64,000 nucleotides of DNA, from the NCBI GenBank assembly GCA_963816435.1, contig CAWFKS010000021.1, positions 1 to 64,000 of the forward strand. The letters are read 5' to 3'. Of the stretch, positions 1 to 8,924 are shown piece after piece. The notes beneath the pieces were generated by a model, which worked only from the letters and a program-made list of their open reading frames with translations, searched no databases and had not been told where the DNA came from. How positions within the stretch are numbered: the first letter of the stretch is position 1; every line of letters begins with the position of its first letter. A program made the position numbers and the translations under genes. The stretch is from CAWFKS01 sp963816435. GTDB lineage: Bacteria; Pseudomonadota; Alphaproteobacteria; Rhizobiales; Rhizobiaceae.

Positions 1-149
1 TGGTCGTGCTGCAGACGCGGCGGCGCGACCGTAGGCGCTTGGCCGGCCGCACCACGAGGAAGTCGTGTCGGAGATTACCGCGTCGTGGACGTCGTGGCGG
101 ATGCGTTACCGAAGGCGCGATCAATGCCGCGGACACCGAAGTGCAAGGT
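1..149. other. Left-edge segment without an assignable gene
   Basis: No reading frame here has a start, a ribosome site and recognisable content. A short open frame ends at a TAG at 32-34 and could be the tail of a gene beginning left of the window, but ten alanine/arginine-rich codons are too few to judge. Confidence 0.3.
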
Positions 150-506
150 TCAGCGCGGGCAGACGCCGCTCATGGTCAGGTATTTGCCGTAGACCCAGCC
201 CTGCGGATAGCTCGGTCCCCACAGCGGGTTGGTGCAGCGTCCGGACATGCAGGTCACCGCATACCAGCTTCCGCGCCGGTCATAGACCGAGACGCGATCG
301 CCGCGATAAAGCTCGCCGACCTGCCGGTAGCCGGACCCGGGTCCGCTGCGCACCGCAAGGAAGCCGTTGCCGGCGGCGTGGTTGTACTGGCTGACGGACC
401 GGACACCGACCACGGTGCCCTCGCAGTCGCCTGCCCGCGCATCGGCGACCGCCAGCGGTGCGGCAACAACGAACGCGGCCAAAGCCGCTGCAACCCTGGT
501 GAGCAT
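150..506 (-). CDS. Secreted SH3-domain protein
   Basis: Small exported protein of 118 residues. The ATG at 506 is chosen because GAGGAGG lies about nine bases upstream and the first 25 residues form a clean signal peptide ending near ADARA. The mature part has the bacterial SH3 pattern: a V-R-S-G-P-G-S-G-Y-R turn near residues 52-62, followed by G-D-R-V-S-V and W-Y-A-V strands. Several cysteines (one right after the cleavage site, two in the C-M-S-G-R-C loop, one near the end) suggest periplasmic disulfides. SH3-type-3 domains usually bind peptidoglycan peptides or metal-linked ligands; the actual ligand cannot be read from the sequence. It ends the minus-strand set at the left edge and has no obvious operon partner. 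Confidence 0.8.
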   Translation of the reverse strand: MLTRVAAALAAFVVAAPLAVADARAGDCEGTVVGVRSVSQYNHAAGNGFLAVRSGPGSGYRQVGELYRGDRVSVYDRRGSWYAVTCMSGRCTNPLWGPSYPQGWVYGKYLTMSGVCPR

Positions 507-672
507 GTGAAAATGCCTCCTCTGTCCGACCGAGATCGCGCGGTCATTCCGCGCCGTTGATGCCGACCCTATCCTGGAGGCGCGGACAATCCTTGACACC
601 GGTCAATCGCAATCCGCCGATGTCGTGCCGGCGAATCGCAACCCGCCGATGTCCTGCCGGCGAGCGGCAGGC

Positions 673-1725
673 TCAGGGACAAGGGTTGCCCAGGCGCTGG
701 TGGATGGCGTCGACGGCCTCCTGAATCTCGGCAGTCCATGTGACATCGGCGCTGTCGAGCGCGGTTTCGAGCTGTGCCGTGCTCGTGGCGCCGACGATGT
801 TCGCCGTGACGAACGGCCGGTTGGAAACGAAGGCATTGGCAAACAGCGCCGGCTCCATGCCGAACTCGCGCGCCAGGTCGTTGTAGGCCAGATGTGCGGC
901 CGCCGCGCCCGGCGTCTCGTAGCGCTGCAGGCGGTCGAAGAGCTGCTTGCGCGAGCCCTGAGGCAAGGCGCCGTTGTCGTATTTGCCGGTGAGATAGCCC
1001 TGCGCCAGCGGCGAATAGGCGAGCAGGCTGACGTCCTCGCGATGGCACGCCTCGGCGAGGTTCACCTCGAAGGTGCGATTGACCAGATTGTAGGCATTCT
1101 GGATCGACGCGACGCGAGGGCCGCCCCCGTTTTCGCTTTCGGCGAGATAGCGCATCAGCCCCCATGTGCTCTCGTTGGAAAGCCCGAGATGGCGGATCTT
1201 GCCGGCCTTCACCAGTTCGTCGAAAACCGCGAGGGTTTCGGCGATCGGCGTTTCGTCGTCATCGCGGGGCGGCGGCCAGTCGCCGACGCGCGACGGATTG
1301 GCGCCCCACGGCGTTTGTCGGTCGGGCCAATGAATCTGGTAGAGGTCGAGATAGTCGGTCTGAAGCTTGTCCAGCGACTTTTCGATCGCATCGAAGATGT
1401 CGGCGCGGACCAGCCGCGAAGGACGGCCGCCGCGGAACCACTCGTTGGCGGTGCGTCCGACCACCTTGGAGGCGAGCACGACACGGTCGCGGGTTCCCCG
1501 CGCCTTGAGCCAGCTGCCGACATAGCGCTCGGTGCGCCCCTGCGTCTCGGCCTTCGGCGGGATCGGATAGAGTTCTGCCATGTCGATGAAGTTGACGCCC
1601 CGATCGATCGCGAGGTCGAGCTGGGCGTGGGCCTCTGCCTCCGTGTTCTGTTCGCCCCAGGTCATCGTGCCGAGACAGATTTTGGACACGTGGATGTCGG
1701 TGCGGCCGAGACGACGCTTTTCCAT
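673..1725 (-). CDS. Aldo/keto reductase, Tas-like
   Basis: NADPH-dependent oxidoreductase of 350 residues. The start at 1725 gives the family N-terminus M-E-K-R-R-L-G-R-T and removes an unlikely 18-residue extension. The AKR tetrad is visible: D48 and Y53 (in N-F-I-D-M-A-E-L-Y-P), K87 (L-A-S-K-V-V) and H132 (Y-Q-I-H-W-P). Length and the P-I-P-P stretch after the tyrosine match the Tas subgroup (E. coli Tas is about 346 residues). Substrate unknown; Tas proteins reduce carbonyls and can suppress tyrosine auxotrophy in E. coli. It stands alone, divergent from the MATE exporter gene, with 160 bases between the two start codons. Confidence 0.9.
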   Translation of the reverse strand: MEKRRLGRTDIHVSKICLGTMTWGEQNTEAEAHAQLDLAIDRGVNFIDMAELYPIPPKAETQGRTERYVGSWLKARGTRDRVVLASKVVGRTANEWFRGGRPSRLVRADIFDAIEKSLDKLQTDYLDLYQIHWPDRQTPWGANPSRVGDWPPPRDDDETPIAETLAVFDELVKAGKIRHLGLSNESTWGLMRYLAESENGGGPRVASIQNAYNLVNRTFEVNLAEACHREDVSLLAYSPLAQGYLTGKYDNGALPQGSRKQLFDRLQRYETPGAAAAHLAYNDLAREFGMEPALFANAFVSNRPFVTANIVGATSTAQLETALDSADVTWTAEIQEAVDAIHQRLGNPCP

Positions 1726-1885
1726 GTTGGCTCCGGTGCGGTGGATTGGCGCGGACGGCAGGCCCGCAGGAGAAAGCAACCATAAGGTGGGTCCGGGCGC
1801 AAATCCAAGCTCTGGTCCAATCCTTGTGGCTTGAAACAGCGTAACCGTCGTCTAAAAGCGGCTTCCCTTTCACGGATTCGGCAAC

Positions 1886-3298
1886 ATGACCGCGCTCGCG
1901 TCTCCGACACGGCCGTCGCCCAATCGCTGGGCGGTCGAGGCCCGGGCCATGCTCGCACTGGCCTGGCCGATGATTCTGACGAATCTCGGCCAGACGGCCA
2001 TGCAGGCGACCGACGTGATGATGATGGGGCGGCTGGGGCCGGAGGCGCTGGCGGCCGGCACGCTGGGCGCCAGCCTCTATGTCGCGCCGATGATCTTCGG
2101 GCTCGGCCTGATGCTCGCCACCTCGCCGATGATGGCAAGCGAACTCGGCCGCAACCGCCATTCCGTGCGGGACGTGCGCCGAACCGTTCGCCAGGGCATG
2201 TGGCTCGCGCTGGTCGCGGCGGTGCCGATCTGGACGCTTCTGTGGAATGCCGACGCGCTGTTTGCGCTGATGGGCCAGGACCCGCAATTGCGTGAACTGG
2301 CTGCCTCCTACGTGCACGCAGCGCAATGGGCGGTCCTGCCCTTCTACTGGTACATCGTTCTGCGCTCCTTCACGGCCGCGCTGGAACGTCCGGGGTGGGC
2401 GATGGTGATCGTCTTTGCCGCCGTAGGCGTCAACGCGTTCGCCAATTGGTGCCTGATGTTCGGCAATCTGGGTTTTCCGCCCCTCGGCGTGGTCGGCGCG
2501 GGCGTGGCCACGACCGTCTCCAGCTTCGCCATGTTCGCGGGCATGTCGATGGTCGTGATCCTGCACGGCCGGTTCCGGCGCTATTCCATATTCGGGCGCT
2601 TCTGGAGGCCGGACTGGCCGCGCTTCGTCGAGCTGCTGCGGCTCGGCCTGCCGATCGCAGCCATCCTGCTTTTCGAAGTGTCGATCTTTGCCGCGGCGGC
2701 CTTCCTCATGGGCCTCATCGACGCGATATCTCTTGCCGCCCACGCCATAGCCATCCAGATCTGCTCGATCAGCTTCATGGTACCGATGGGTATCAGCCAG
2801 GCAGCAACGGTCCGCGTCGGACGCGCCTATGGTGCCCGCAATCCCGACGCGGTGACCGTTTCCGGCTGGACCGCTTTCGTGCTCGGCGTCGGCTTCATGG
2901 CGGTAATGGGTCTGCTGATGCTGCTGGTACCGCGCTTCTTCATCGGCGCGTTTCTCGACCTTCGCGACCCCGCCAACCAGACCGTCATCGCCACGGCCGC
3001 GAGCTTCCTTGCGATCGCGGCCCTGTTCCAGGTGGTCGACGGGGCGCAGTCGGTGGCCAGCGGCATGCTGCGGGGCTTGCATGACACCACGGTGCCAATG
3101 GTGATCGGTGGCTTCGGCTACTGGGGCGTCGGTCTGCCGGTCGGCATCGCGCTCGCCTTTGTCGCTCACCTGGAGGGCATCGGCATCTGGATCGGCCTGT
3201 CGTGCGGGCTGGCGGTGGTGGCGGTGGCGCTGGTCGCCCGCTGGACCCGGCGCGGGCGGATCAGGCCTGCGGCCGAGCCGCCGGCGCGACGGCGCTGA
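1886..3298 (+). CDS. MATE family efflux transporter (NorM type)
   Basis: Inner-membrane cation/drug antiporter of 470 residues, the usual MATE length, with about twelve hydrophobic segments in two similar halves. The first helix region (M-L-A-L-A-W-P-M-I-L-T-N-L-G-Q) carries the typical Pro and Gln of NorM-type proteins, and the second half repeats it (L-R-L-G-L-P-I-A-A-I-L-L-F-E). Such proteins export cationic drugs, dyes or metabolites driven by Na+ or H+. The 3' end overlaps the convergent gene at 3261-3722 by 38 bases, so both stops lie inside the partner gene. Specificity cannot be inferred. Confidence 0.92.
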   Translation: MTALASPTRPSPNRWAVEARAMLALAWPMILTNLGQTAMQATDVMMMGRLGPEALAAGTLGASLYVAPMIFGLGLMLATSPMMASELGRNRHSVRDVRRTVRQGMWLALVAAVPIWTLLWNADALFALMGQDPQLRELAASYVHAAQWAVLPFYWYIVLRSFTAALERPGWAMVIVFAAVGVNAFANWCLMFGNLGFPPLGVVGAGVATTVSSFAMFAGMSMVVILHGRFRRYSIFGRFWRPDWPRFVELLRLGLPIAAILLFEVSIFAAAAFLMGLIDAISLAAHAIAIQICSISFMVPMGISQAATVRVGRAYGARNPDAVTVSGWTAFVLGVGFMAVMGLLMLLVPRFFIGAFLDLRDPANQTVIATAASFLAIAALFQVVDGAQSVASGMLRGLHDTTVPMVIGGFGYWGVGLPVGIALAFVAHLEGIGIWIGLSCGLAVVAVALVARWTRRGRIRPAAEPPARRR

Positions 3299-3722
3299 CG
3301 CAGCGCTGCTTGGCCGCATCGATCAGCATGTTGGCGATCTGCATGCGCTGCATGGCGGTGTCGCGCAGCGCCGGCTCGACGCGATCGGGATGATTGTGGA
3401 GCGCAAAGACGCGCCTGAGCGCATCGAGCTCCTGGAGCGTATGCGCCTCGGCGATACGCAGTTCGCGGGCGATCGCCTCGGCATCGACCGGAGCGAGCAT
3501 GCGCTCGGCCGCATGCGCCAACTCGTCCATCACGGTGTCCTCGAACACCGCATCGCGATATCCGGCGACGGCCTCGTCCTCGGAAAAGCGGGCGCGGCCG
3601 ACTTCCAGCTCGTCGAGCACGGCAAGGCAGTCGACGGCGAGGTTCGGGCCGGCAGCCGAACTCTCCTCGCGCTCGGCGATGAGTTCGTCCAGCAGGGATG
3701 CAAAATCACGCTTCACAGTCAC
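3261..3722 (-). CDS. Small protein with C-terminal J-domain-like HPD motif
   Basis: A 153-residue acidic, largely helical protein that I do not recognise by name. Residues 96-140 look like helices II and III of a DnaJ domain: an amphipathic helix with L-Q-E-L-D-A-L-R-R-V-F, the loop H-N-H-P-D-R with the invariant HPD at 111-113, and a following helix M-Q-R-M-Q-I-A-N-M-L-I-D-A-A-K-Q-R. In J proteins HPD stimulates Hsp70 ATPase. The N-terminal 90 residues show no known domain. It converges on and overlaps the MATE gene. Family membership is inference from the motif; a chance HPD cannot be excluded. Confidence 0.7.
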   Translation of the reverse strand: MTVKRDFASLLDELIAEREESSAAGPNLAVDCLAVLDELEVGRARFSEDEAVAGYRDAVFEDTVMDELAHAAERMLAPVDAEAIARELRIAEAHTLQELDALRRVFALHNHPDRVEPALRDTAMQRMQIANMLIDAAKQRCVSAVAPAARPQA

Positions 3723-4183
3723 GTCTCCCGGGCTTTCGCCATTCGACCATCAGCGCTCCTTCGGGACCGAAGCTAATATCAGCATCTTAACAAAGACATG
3801 CGGCCCCACGTCGGATTTTAGCTGCCGCAGGGCTAGCCGATATCGCACCACCGCGTTGCCGATGTGTTTTGTGCAGTGCACAAATGCCGGAACAGGGCTA
3901 TATCTCGGACGGGAGGACATTCCGCCGAGGAGCCGTGCATGGGTTTCCTGACTGAATTGTTCGCCCGACCTCACCTGCTGCGGACCGCCCATGTGTCTGC
4001 CCGCCTCGGCACCTGCGAATCACGTGAACCGTTCGCGCGTATTCCGGCGGTTGCCAGACCGGCCGACTTTCCGCGGCCCGCGCGAGAACCGGCGCGATCC
4101 GACCATCGTTGAGGTCGGTGAGGCCTCCTGCCGGCTCTCGTTCGGTGCTATGCTGTCAACGAAGGGATCGTGGGAGAAGCACG
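3723..4183. other. Intergenic region of about 460 bases
   Basis: Gene-poor spacer between the J-like protein start and the DUF1176-like gene. The left part (3770-3900) is less GC-rich than the surroundings and probably holds promoters for both divergent genes. The right part contains one small candidate reading frame, listed separately. Confidence 0.5.
3939..4112 (+). CDS. Candidate 57-residue small protein
   Basis: An ATG at 3939 is preceded by GAGGAG seven bases upstream and opens a 57-codon frame beginning M-G-F-L-T-E-L-F-A-R-P. The product is arginine- and proline-rich without membrane segment or known motif, and third-position GC is only moderately biased, so it may be spurious. The well-placed ribosome site is the main support. 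Confidence 0.25.
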   Translation: MGFLTELFARPHLLRTAHVSARLGTCESREPFARIPAVARPADFPRPAREPARSDHR

Positions 4184-5221
4184 ATGAAATTCGCAATTTT
4201 CTGCGCAGCCATGCTGTGCGCCGCTCCGGCGATGGCGCAAACGCCGGAGCCTGACTACCTCGACGACCGAAGCGACGCCACGTCGCTGATTCGCTCGCTC
4301 TACAACGCCATCAACCGGCACGAATACGCGCGGGCCTACAGCTATTTCTCCGATCCGCCCGCCGACAGCGTCGACGCCTATGCGGACGGCTATTCCGACA
4401 CGCAGCATGTCGAGCTCGCGACCGGGGCTGTGGCCTCGGAGGGTGCTGCCGGCAGCGAGTATTTCCATGTCCCGGTGGCCATCGAGGCGCAGAAGGAGGG
4501 CGGCGCCTTCAAGGTCTACGCCGGATGCTACGTCGTCAGGATGATCAATCCCGGCATCCAGGCGGAAGACTACAAGCCGCTGCTCATCGAGAGCGGCAAG
4601 CTGGCGCCATCCGACAAGACGCTGCAGGACGCGGTGCCGGCCTCCTGCCCGGACGCGCCGCCCGTGGAAGGCTGGGACCCGGACCTGCAGAAGGCGCGTG
4701 CCGAGTTCAAGGCCGTCTATGGCGACACCTGCAATATGACGCCGCCCGAACCCGATCTGGCCAAGCCGGACGTATACGATATCGAGTACAGCTATTCCTA
4801 CGATACGGACGCCGATCCCAAGCACCACGTGAAGCTCTACCGCTTCTGGTGCATGTACGGCGCCTACAACGAGATTCACGTCTATTTCCAAACCGACGAA
4901 TTCGGTGAGGAAGTGCAACCGGTAGCCTTCGCCGAACCGTCGCTCGACGTCCGCTACGTGGACGACGATGCCGACAAGGCGGTGAAGGACATCACGATCA
5001 TCGGCTTCCAGACGCTGCACCAGCTCGTCAATTCGAGCTACGATCCCGACACCAAGACCCTGACCACCTATGAGAAGTGGCGAGGCCTCGCCGACGCATT
5101 CTCCGTCGGCACCTGGATCTTCCGCGAGGGCCGTTTCGACCTCGTGAAATACGAGGTCGATGCCTCCTACGACGGCAAGCAGACGCCGGAGACCGTGCTG
5201 GATTACCTGAGCGGGCCGTGA
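4184..5221 (+). CDS. Secreted DUF1176-like protein
   Basis: Exported protein of 345 residues. The start at 4184 yields a signal peptide M-K-F-A-I-F-C-A-A-M-L-C-A-A-P-A-M-A. The segment after it (about 20-55, L-I-R-S-L-Y-N-A-I-N-R-H-E-Y) resembles small NTF2-like helices, and the C-terminal half (about 195-340) has DUF1176 features: a W-C-M-Y-G-A-Y-N-E-I-H strand and a late W-R-G-L-A-D-A-F-S-V-G-T-W-I-F turn. Paired cysteines suit a periplasmic fold. Function of DUF1176 proteins is not established. It converges with the DUF1330 gene, leaving 15 bases between the stops. Confidence 0.8.
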   Translation: MKFAIFCAAMLCAAPAMAQTPEPDYLDDRSDATSLIRSLYNAINRHEYARAYSYFSDPPADSVDAYADGYSDTQHVELATGAVASEGAAGSEYFHVPVAIEAQKEGGAFKVYAGCYVVRMINPGIQAEDYKPLLIESGKLAPSDKTLQDAVPASCPDAPPVEGWDPDLQKARAEFKAVYGDTCNMTPPEPDLAKPDVYDIEYSYSYDTDADPKHHVKLYRFWCMYGAYNEIHVYFQTDEFGEEVQPVAFAEPSLDVRYVDDDADKAVKDITIIGFQTLHQLVNSSYDPDTKTLTTYEKWRGLADAFSVGTWIFREGRFDLVKYEVDASYDGKQTPETVLDYLSGP

Positions 5222-5236
5222 AGCGGGTCGCCTGGC

Positions 5237-5656
5237 CTACTCGCCGAAGCCGCCACCCGGCGACTTCGGCTTCAGGCGGATCAGACGCGAATCCAGCACC
5301 GCCGCGGTGCGGTGCACGACGGCCTTCTGATAGTCGGGATCCTTGACCATCTCCACGAAGGCCGCGCCATTCGGATATTCCGCGATGAAGCAGTGGTCCC
5401 AATGCTCGTCCTCGGGACCGATCAGCATCAGGCGGAAATCGCCGGCCCAGGCGATGCGCCCGCCGACGCGGCGGAACACCGGACCGCTCTCGCGGCCGTA
5501 GGACGCGTATGCCTCGCGACCGCTGGCCTCGCGCCCGTCCGGATATTGCGCGCGGTCGCGCAGCCTCACCAGATTGAGCATGTGGATCGGGCCGTCGTCG
5601 TCGAGCTTGCGGAATTCGCCAAATTTTTCGCGGGTCGGGTCGATGTGGTTCGCCAA
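5237..5656 (-). CDS. DUF1330 family protein
   Basis: Cytoplasmic ferredoxin-like alpha+beta protein of 139 residues. I place the start at a TTG (5656) because A-G-G-G-A-G-G sits five bases upstream; no ATG is suitably placed. Family features: I-H-M-L-N-L-V-R-L near the N-terminus, Y-G-R-E-S-G-P-V-F in the middle and a C-terminal D-P-D-Y-Q-K-A-V-V-H-R block. Its ribosome site overlaps the stop of the upstream hydrolase gene, so the two are probably translated in a coupled way. DUF1330 proteins often accompany hydrolases or oxygenases; reaction unknown. Confidence 0.82.
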   Translation of the reverse strand: MANHIDPTREKFGEFRKLDDDGPIHMLNLVRLRDRAQYPDGREASGREAYASYGRESGPVFRRVGGRIAWAGDFRLMLIGPEDEHWDHCFIAEYPNGAAFVEMVKDPDYQKAVVHRTAAVLDSRLIRLKPKSPGGGFGE

Positions 5657-5667
5657 GTAAGCCTCCC

Positions 5668-6564
5668 TCAGGGTTTTGCCGACAGCATCCAGTTTAGCGT
5701 ATCGCGCCAGTCCGTCATGCGGATCGGGGTGCCGTGGGTGCCGGTTTCGAAGCGCACGAAGCGCGTGGGATAGTCGGGCGCGCGCTTGAGGATCGCGCGA
5801 AAGAACGCCTCCTGCCGCTCCACCGGAAACACGGTGTCGTGGCTGCCCTGCCCGAAAAAGACAGGCACGCGACGCGCGAAGGCCGCGCTCGAAAAGAAGC
5901 TGTCGTTCCACATGGAGCCGAGCAGCAGCAGACCGCCGAGATGCGTCGCGACCTTCGCATTGTCGGCGAGGCGCCAGCACAGCGCGCCACCCATCGAGCC
6001 GCAGGCGACGAAGACCGGCGCGCCGGGCGAAGCTTCCGCGTAGAAGCCGATCAGCGCAGCGATCTCGTTCTCGCCATGGTCGCCGAAATCGGAGAAGTCG
6101 GGCGACAGGTAGAGCCCGCCGGCTTCGGCGACGAGATTCTTAATGCGGTTGAAATTACCGCCAAAGGTGAAGTCGTCCACGCCCTGCTTGCGGCTGCCGC
6201 CCTGCCCGTGCAGGTAGACGACGATCAGGCTGGCGCCCTGCCGCTTGCCGACCGCAACATGCGGCACATCACCGGCAGGCGTGCGGGCGACGAGATCGGC
6301 CTGCTGGCGGCGCACGCCAAGCGAGACATAGTTGTTCCGGACCCGCCTTTCGGGAATCGCATCGCGGCCGTTGATGTCGCGCATCTCCCGGTAATCGACG
6401 ACCCGGTAGCGACCGCCATCGCCCGTCGACAGGGTCGCGGGATAGGCGAACAGATCGTCCTTGAAATGCGGCAACTCCACCGGGGCGGCCAACGCGGACA
6501 CGGCGCCCAACGCCAATGCGATCAGGAGCGGCCGGCGAAGTTCAGACGGAGATTCATGCCGCAA
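5668..6564 (-). CDS. Exported alpha/beta hydrolase
   Basis: Serine hydrolase of 298 residues with an N-terminal hydrophobic segment (about 12-27) that should send it to the envelope. Catalytic layout: oxyanion loop H-G-Q-G-G-S at 119-124, nucleophile elbow C-G-S-M-G-G with S190, acid D243 in G-S-H-D-T-V-F, and H277 in G-T-H-G-T-P. The residue two before the serine is Cys-Gly rather than the usual G-x-S, a known minor variant. Substrate unknown; ester or peptide cleavage is the family expectation. First gene of a two-gene unit with DUF1330. Confidence 0.82.
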   Translation of the reverse strand: MRHESPSELRRPLLIALALGAVSALAAPVELPHFKDDLFAYPATLSTGDGGRYRVVDYREMRDINGRDAIPERRVRNNYVSLGVRRQQADLVARTPAGDVPHVAVGKRQGASLIVVYLHGQGGSRKQGVDDFTFGGNFNRIKNLVAEAGGLYLSPDFSDFGDHGENEIAALIGFYAEASPGAPVFVACGSMGGALCWRLADNAKVATHLGGLLLLGSMWNDSFFSSAAFARRVPVFFGQGSHDTVFPVERQEAFFRAILKRAPDYPTRFVRFETGTHGTPIRMTDWRDTLNWMLSAKP

Positions 6565-6606
6565 GCGTAGGACATTCGGATCGAAGGAGAAACCGCTGTC
6601 GCGCGG

Positions 6607-8217
6607 TCACTCCGCCGGCTCTCCGCCGGCTAGTTTCAGGGCTTCCGGCGTGTCGACGTCGAGACTCGCGGCACGTCCGAGTTCGACGTCGACCGTTTCC
6701 AGGTCACTCGCTTCCACGATGTGGCGGGCGCCGGTGTCGCCCTGCAGCTTTTCGACCTCGGAAAACAGCGCGCGCGGCAGAAGCACGGGGTTGCCGCGCT
6801 TGCCGTCGTGCGTGGCGCGCACGATGACGTTGCCGCCGCGTGCCACGAAGGCGGCAACCATGCGGTCGAGATCGGCGCTGGCGACCGCCGGCATGTCGGC
6901 CAGCACGATCAGCGCGCCGTCGACGTCCGGCGGAACGCGGCGGATGCCCGTCTTCAGGGAGCCCGCGAGCCCGGACGCGAAATCGGCGTTTTCCGAGGTG
7001 GCGAGATCGAGGCCGGACAATGCCTTGCGAACCGCGTCCGCCTGATGACCGAGGACTGCGACCACCGGGCTTGCGGCGCTCTCCAGCGCGGCGCGCGCGG
7101 AGCGGCGCACCAGCATCTCTCCGTCGAAGCGGGCGAGAAGCTTGTTGGAGGCGCCCATGCGGCTCGACCGGCCGGCCGCCAGCAGCACGGCCGCGACCTT
7201 CGGCACGCGGCCCTTGCGCATCGGTTCGCGCGGCTGCGGCCGCGTCGCGATCTCCATGAGAAGCCCTCCCACACCCATGCCGGCGATCTGCTCGGAGGTC
7301 ACGTCGAGCCCGGCAAGCAGCCGGTCGAGAACCCAGTCGAAGCCGTTTTCCTTGGGGCTGCGGGCGCATCCGGGCGCACCCAGCACCGGCTTGCCGCCGA
7401 GGTCTCCCAGCACCAGCAGGTTGCCCGGATCGACGGGCATGCCGGCCCGCCTGACCTCGCCGCCGGCGGCGCGAATGCCGGCCGGCACCACGTCGGCCGG
7501 GTCACACATCGCCGAGGCGCCGAAGACCAGGATCATGTCGCTTTCGCCTGCCAGTTCGCGGATTGCACCGGCCACGGCAGCCGCTTCGTGCGGCGGACGC
7601 AGTTCGGCCACGACGCGACTTCCCGACCGGTCGAGCCGCGCCTGTGTGATGCGCGCGGTCTTGTCGAGCACGGTCTTCTTGACGCTGGGCAGCACCGTCT
7701 GGACCAGCCCGACGCGGCGCGGCGCGAACGGATGCACGGCGAACGCCTCGCGCTGTGCGGCCAGGAATGCGGCCTTTTCGACGGGATCGGCGGAAACGGC
7801 GAAGGGGATGATCTTGACGGTCGCCACCATGCGGCCCGCTTCGACGGCGGAAAACTCGGCCAATGTTGCGACGGTGATCGCCGGGTCGAGCGCATTGATG
7901 GCATCGATCAACGCCTTGTCGACGGTGAAGACGCCTGAGGTCAGCGCGTGGAGGTTGACGCGGCCGGTGGCGGCAGGTCGTGCCTCGACATTGCTGAACG
8001 AAAGGGCGTGCGCCAACCGGTCGGCCGCGGCGTCTTCGTCGAGATCGCCGGGTTCCAGGGCAGCCGCGACCACCTCTTCGATACCCGCCTCACGCAGGAG
8101 GGCTATGTCCTCAGTGGTCAGCCTGTGCGCCTTGCGGAGGCGCTTTTCGCCCGCCTTGGTCGCATGGGCGAGGATCGCGCCCTCGGCGTCACTGACGGCG
8201 AGCGGGCCGAACCTCAC
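6607..8217 (-). CDS. Molybdopterin-binding / MobA-like NTP transferase fusion
   Basis: Two-domain protein of 536 residues. Residues about 1-335 match MoeA/MoaB-type molybdopterin-binding proteins (G-A-S-A-M-C-D-P-A-D-V and G-G-K-P-V-L-G-A-P-G-C-A). Residues about 340-536 are a MobA/MocA-like nucleotidyltransferase with L-L-A-A-G-R-S-S-R-M-G, N-K-L-L, the metal-binding L-A-D-M-P and a late G-N-P-V-L-L-P. By family knowledge it would attach CMP or GMP to molybdopterin; the XdhC neighbours favour the MocA (CMP) role. A GTG start at 8217 overlaps the upstream stop as GTGA, so translation is coupled. Last gene of the cassette running from 12026 to 6607. Confidence 0.88.
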   Translation of the reverse strand: MRFGPLAVSDAEGAILAHATKAGEKRLRKAHRLTTEDIALLREAGIEEVVAAALEPGDLDEDAAADRLAHALSFSNVEARPAATGRVNLHALTSGVFTVDKALIDAINALDPAITVATLAEFSAVEAGRMVATVKIIPFAVSADPVEKAAFLAAQREAFAVHPFAPRRVGLVQTVLPSVKKTVLDKTARITQARLDRSGSRVVAELRPPHEAAAVAGAIRELAGESDMILVFGASAMCDPADVVPAGIRAAGGEVRRAGMPVDPGNLLVLGDLGGKPVLGAPGCARSPKENGFDWVLDRLLAGLDVTSEQIAGMGVGGLLMEIATRPQPREPMRKGRVPKVAAVLLAAGRSSRMGASNKLLARFDGEMLVRRSARAALESAASPVVAVLGHQADAVRKALSGLDLATSENADFASGLAGSLKTGIRRVPPDVDGALIVLADMPAVASADLDRMVAAFVARGGNVIVRATHDGKRGNPVLLPRALFSEVEKLQGDTGARHIVEASDLETVDVELGRAASLDVDTPEALKLAGGEPAE

Positions 8218-8924
8218 GCCGCCTCGCTTCTCGTGCGCTCGGCGAGCCCGCGCGTGCGCAGCGCCTGAATGATGTCTGCCAGCACGGCGACGGCGATCTC
8301 GGCTGGGCTGGCGGCGCCGATGTCGAGGCCGATGGGCGCGTGGATGCGGCCGATCCGCGCCTCGCTCAGCCCGGCTTCCTTCAGGCGCTCGACGCGCTTG
8401 CCGTGCGTCTTGCGGCTGCCGAGCGCGCCGACATAGAAGCAGCCCGCTTCCAGCGCCGACTTCAACGGGAAATCGTCGATCTTCGGGTCGTGGGTAACGG
8501 CCGTCAGCGCGGTCCAGGGGTCGAGCGGCCGGGTTTTCAAAACATCTTCCGGCCATTCGGCGTGCAGCGCCACGTCCGGAAACCGGTCGGGCGTCGCGAA
8601 GGCAGTCCGCGGATCGATGATCTCGATGTCGAAACCGGCGATCTTCGCCATCGGCGCAAGCGCCTGGCTGATGTGAACCGCCCCGATCACCACCAGGCGC
8701 GGCGGCGGCAGATGAACGTTGAGGAAGTAGCTCTTCCCGTCGGCCTCGACCATCCCGGACTTGCCGGAGCGAAAGGCCTTGCCTACCGCCTCGCCGAGCT
8801 GCCCTGACATTGCGTCGCCGTCGCGAACCAGACGGTCGCTGCCATCGGCGAGATCGGTGACGAGCATCACCGCCCGGCGTGCCCGGCGCTCCTCGTTCAA
8901 CGCCTTGAGTACCTGCGCGTCCAT
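8214..8924 (-). CDS. XdhC/CoxI family protein, Rossmann part
   Basis: Protein of 236 residues corresponding to the XdhC C-terminal domain with a short N-terminal region. The dinucleotide-fold signature P-R-L-V-V-I-G-A-V-H-I is followed by a D-P-R-T-A-F and the highly conserved V-T-H-D-P-K-I-D-D and G-A-L-G-S-R-K-T-H-G-K-R segments. XdhC proteins bind Moco, deliver it after sulfuration, and insert it into xanthine-dehydrogenase-family enzymes. The start at 8924 overlaps the stop of the small XdhC gene by one base, and its own stop overlaps the next start. The split into two genes mirrors CoxI/CoxF-like arrangements. Confidence 0.9.
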   Translation of the reverse strand: MDAQVLKALNEERRARRAVMLVTDLADGSDRLVRDGDAMSGQLGEAVGKAFRSGKSGMVEADGKSYFLNVHLPPPRLVVIGAVHISQALAPMAKIAGFDIEIIDPRTAFATPDRFPDVALHAEWPEDVLKTRPLDPWTALTAVTHDPKIDDFPLKSALEAGCFYVGALGSRKTHGKRVERLKEAGLSEARIGRIHAPIGLDIGAASPAEIAVAVLADIIQALRTRGLAERTRSEAA

